NCBI RefSeq assembly: GCF_006716675.1
Contig: NZ_VFPM01000002.1
Coordinates: forward strand, 1,364,001-1,428,000
Direction of reading: 5' to 3'
DNA from: Humibacillus xanthopallidus
Lineage (GTDB): Bacteria; Actinomycetota; Actinomycetes; Actinomycetales; Dermatophilaceae
DNA length: 64,000 bases
Part shown: in pieces, positions 61,703 through 64,000 of the stretch
Layout of the letters: the number at the start of each line of letters is the position of its first letter
How positions within the stretch are numbered: the stretch's first letter is position 1
Notes under the pieces: model-generated
The model's database searches: none
What the model was told of the DNA's origin: nothing
Seen by the model: only the letters and a program-made list of their open reading frames with translations
Program-made: the position numbers and the translations under genes

Positions 61703-63580
61703 CTAGGTCTCAGCGGATACCAGGATGTCGCATCCCGAGAAGTCGGAGAGGTAGACCTGGGAGCGTCCGAGCGGGTCGAGGCGCAGGGGGCCCTTGGCTG
61801 GGGCCGCCACCGTGGCGCGGGCCACGAGCCGTCCGTCCGCGGCATCGTGCAGCTCGAATGTGCACATTCTGTAGCCGTTGAAGGCCTGGACCTGCACCAC
61901 GACAGTGCCCGGAGCCTTCGGTGCTGCGAAGGCGTCGGTGTCACCCTCGCCGGGCTTCTGGCTGAATGGCAGTACGGCTTTCCCCGACCCGGAGCGGTGG
62001 CGCACGAGGCAGCCTGGGTCGTCGGCCTGCCACCGGAACGTGCCTGCGGTCTGCATCTGGAACGTCTTGGTCCCCCAGACATTCTTGAACACCTCCTCGT
62101 AGCGGGTGTCGGTGTTTGTCACCGCGACAGTGCAGCCGCCAGACGTAGGGTCGCTGCTGATCTCGAGCCGCCAGGGGGCGTCCGCCGTGATCTCGTTGTC
62201 TGCCGGGGTTACGCGGTCCAGGGCCCGCAGGGTGGCTGCGGTCCCGGCGGTCGCAAGGACCAGCACAGCCGCGGCGGCATAGGCCAGATGGCGCCGCGAT
62301 CGCGCATGCCGGGCGATGCGCGGTGGCCCGCCGACCGTTGCCGCGCCCTGCGCCGGCTGTACCTGAACGGAGCCCGTGTGGCCCTGCTCCCGTGCAGCAG
62401 GTGGCGGAGCGGTGCGCGCGACCCCTGGCTGGTCGTGCTCTCCTGTCGGCGAGACGGGAGGGACGGGTGCTGCACTGGGATTGACGTCGAAGAGCCGGGT
62501 GTCGTCGCCGCGCACGCACAGGACAGGTGTCACCCACTCGAGCGTGTCTCGTGCGACACCGAGGATGGCGATCCGCCCGCTGCGCATGGCCTCGTCGATG
62601 AGGCGACCGTGTGCGAGGGACATGTAGAAGCCGCGCGCAAAGGCGATGGCCGCCTTGTCACTGATGGCGAACTGCATCGCGGCCACAGCGTTGATCCCGC
62701 TGCGCACCAACGCTGCCGCCGTACCCGAAAAGAGGTCGTCCGTGCTCTCGGCTGCGGTGAGGCACGCGTTGAGCACGACCAGTCGCGGACGTTGCCTGGC
62801 TTCGTGCAGCAGATCCGTGAAGCGGCTCGCGTTGACGAGATCCGGCCGCCCGTCCCGTCCGACGAACGCGAGCACGCCCTCGTCCCGTGTGAGGTCGTAC
62901 GAGCCGTGCCCGATGAAGTGCAGGACGTGCCACGTCTCGTCGAGCAGCTTCTCGTGCAGACGCTGCCAACTTGCATCGAGCAGCCACTCGAGGTGGATCC
63001 ATCCGGCTTCGACCTGCTCGGCCAGGGCCTCTTCCAAACGTGCCCGTTCGCCGGCAACGTCCAGTGAAGGCAGCGTGCTCGGCGAGGCGATGAGCGCGAG
63101 CACCCGCAGGGGTGGCTCCAGGGGCAGAGTTGGCGTGGAGGGCGTCGTCCCGATCTGCCGCAGCAGCGGCTCCTTTCGGCACAGGTAGTTGCGCCCCTCA
63201 CGGTCGTAGAGGGCCTCCCAAGGCAGCGCGGTGAGCCCCGGAGCCATGAGCCGAAGAAGCAGGCGCACCCCCTCCCCACGGTTCTCCGCGACGGCGACAC
63301 TGGTGCGGTAGGCCTCGCGCACCTGGCCGGCGAAAACAGCGTCGAAGAGGAGCGTGCCGACCGCCTCCAGCGATGACTCGTGCGCCGGCGTGACACGACG
63401 AGCTTCGACCGACGAGGCGAGAATGCTGTCCTCGAGGCCCTGCCGCTGCGCGAGCAGCCGCTCGACGTCGAGCGCGCACGTCGTCGTGGGCTTGCCTGCG
63501 CCGACCGACCGAAGCACCCGCACGGTGAACTGACCGGCGGCGGCCGCCGGCCCGATCTCGACCTCCATCACCGAATCCAC
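61703..63580 (-). CDS. Membrane-anchored CHAT-domain (caspase-like) protein
   Basis: A 625-residue protein. An N-terminal region (1-130) precedes a CHAT protease domain (about 150-370) with catalytic His in HFIGHGSY (about 226) and Cys in VLNACLTA (about 272). A Pro-rich linker follows, one transmembrane helix (about 430-450, LAYAAAAVLVLATAGTAA) and an extracytoplasmic beta-rich domain of about 160 residues. CHAT proteases cut partner proteins in some defence and cell-death systems, but no partner lies next to this gene. The GTG start is the longest; ATG 63568 is an alternative. Confidence 0.82.
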   Translation of the reverse strand: MDSVMEVEIGPAAAAGQFTVRVLRSVGAGKPTTTCALDVERLLAQRQGLEDSILASSVEARRVTPAHESSLEAVGTLLFDAVFAGQVREAYRTSVAVAENRGEGVRLLLRLMAPGLTALPWEALYDREGRNYLCRKEPLLRQIGTTPSTPTLPLEPPLRVLALIASPSTLPSLDVAGERARLEEALAEQVEAGWIHLEWLLDASWQRLHEKLLDETWHVLHFIGHGSYDLTRDEGVLAFVGRDGRPDLVNASRFTDLLHEARQRPRLVVLNACLTAAESTDDLFSGTAAALVRSGINAVAAMQFAISDKAAIAFARGFYMSLAHGRLIDEAMRSGRIAILGVARDTLEWVTPVLCVRGDDTRLFDVNPSAAPVPPVSPTGEHDQPGVARTAPPPAAREQGHTGSVQVQPAQGAATVGGPPRIARHARSRRHLAYAAAAVLVLATAGTAATLRALDRVTPADNEITADAPWRLEISSDPTSGGCTVAVTNTDTRYEEVFKNVWGTKTFQMQTAGTFRWQADDPGCLVRHRSGSGKAVLPFSQKPGEGDTDAFAAPKAPGTVVVQVQAFNGYRMCTFELHDAADGRLVARATVAAPAKGPLRLDPLGRSQVYLSDFSGCDILVSAET

Positions 63581-63726
63581 GCGTCGCCTCGCCGATCGAC
63601 TCTCTCGCGATCATCCCGTTGATCCGCCACGTTGTCAGCCAGAAATCACGCTCGAGGACGTTTCGGCATGACCTCTCCGAGGAGGTCCGCCCTGAGCGAT
63701 GGAGTCACTGGCGGCGGCCCCGCCAC

Positions 63727-63732
63727 TAGTCT
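63727..63732 (+). promoter_or_regulatory. -10 box of the GNAT gene (leaderless)
   Basis: TAGTCT lies 6 nt before the GTG at 63739. Confidence 0.4.
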
Positions 63733-63738
63733 CGCGGT

Positions 63739-64000
63739 GTGCCTGAGTTCACCTGGCGACCCGCCAACGACGCGACGAGCGAGGACGTCGAGGCGGTGTT
63801 CGAGGCCGGGGGCGCCCGCAAGTGCCGCTGCCAGGCGCTCAAGGTCCCTGGCTGGATCTGGCGCGACACGACCCAGCAGGAGCGCGACGCCGCCCTGCTG
63901 GAGCAGGCCGGGTGCGGCACGAGCGGCCCCACGTCCGGGCTGCTCGGGTACGTCGACGGCGAGCCGGCCGGCTGGGTCGCGGTCGAGCCGCGGGAGAACT
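63739..64000 (+). CDS. GNAT family N-acetyltransferase (N-terminal part)
   Basis: The first 87 residues of a protein that runs off the window: a GTG start, ARKCRCQALKVPGWIWRD and GLLGYVDGEPAGWVAVEPREN. The ending is the beta-4 strand of the GNAT fold, and the Cys-rich opening matches actinobacterial GNAT proteins. Acceptor unknown. It marks the return to ordinary chromosome after the accessory block. Confidence 0.65.
   Translation, partial: MPEFTWRPANDATSEDVEAVFEAGGARKCRCQALKVPGWIWRDTTQQERDAALLEQAGCGTSGPTSGLLGYVDGEPAGWVAVEPREN

Overview
The window is high-GC actinobacterial chromosome. It shows abundant GTG starts, 4-bp stop/start overlaps (GTGA, ATGA), many leaderless genes with a TAGGGT-like -10 box 5-7 nt before the start codon, and the Streptomyces-type order fasR-fabD-fabH-acpP-fabF-DUF3145. 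DUF3052, DUF3145, AhpE-type peroxiredoxin, RNase H/phosphatase fusion and class F sortase genes also point to Actinobacteria. Placement near Micrococcales/Intrasporangiaceae is an inference; no rRNA is present.

Layout, 0-20 kb: a partial gene end, tRNA-Asn and a strong terminator; a gluABCD-type glutamate/amino-acid ABC importer (minus strand); a secreted M23 peptidase with a Ser/Thr-rich tail; an aldo/keto reductase; a bifunctional penicillin-binding protein; a small membrane protein; a CAT-anticodon tRNA; a Rieske ferredoxin; DUF3145; the fatty-acid synthesis operon and its PucR-type regulator; a methyltransferase; an SRPBCC remnant; a secreted glycerophosphodiesterase; and argG with a possible ARG box at its start. 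20-42 kb: an ice-binding-fold surface protein with a long Thr/Val/Ala/Pro repeat and sorting signal next to a class F sortase; an array of direct and inverted repeats; aceE; DUF3052-peroxiredoxin; tRNA-Val lying 1 nt before a Nif3-like gene that heads a tightly overlapping operon (Nif3, zinc-ribbon protein, RNase H); rhodanese-metZ; an ArsB-like permease with yaaA; an RNB ribonuclease; rtcB; ppc; prfC and a spermidine-synthase-like gene. The housekeeping stretch ends with rnpB.

43-63.6 kb is a different type of region: an accessory, stress/envelope-flavoured block. It holds a CorA transporter, a large ATP-binding LuxR regulator, a sulfatase operon (DUF1269, arylsulfatase, a conserved unknown, a PLDc_N/SHOCT protein and a damaged radical-SAM sulfatase maturase), a divergent AI-2E exporter/HAD phosphatase/cation-proton antiporter operon, a frameshifted DUF2252 gene, a three-helix-bundle protein, small membrane proteins, a second DUF1269 gene, a YihY/BrkB protein, an FUSC-like protein and a membrane-anchored CHAT protease. 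A GNAT acetyltransferase gene runs off the right end.

The most notable signal is a repeated bipartite element, TC(C/A)CCTAGG(T/G)GA-like, then 14-15 nt, then GATGTC-like. It occurs five times, only between 43.3 and 60.4 kb, each 49-141 bp upstream of a unit: corA, both DUF1269 genes (minus strand), the DUF2252 gene and the FUSC-like gene. It looks like the promoter or operator of one co-regulated set of membrane/stress genes whose controller is not known. Two of the region's genes carry frame disruptions, so it may be decaying or may contain sequence errors.
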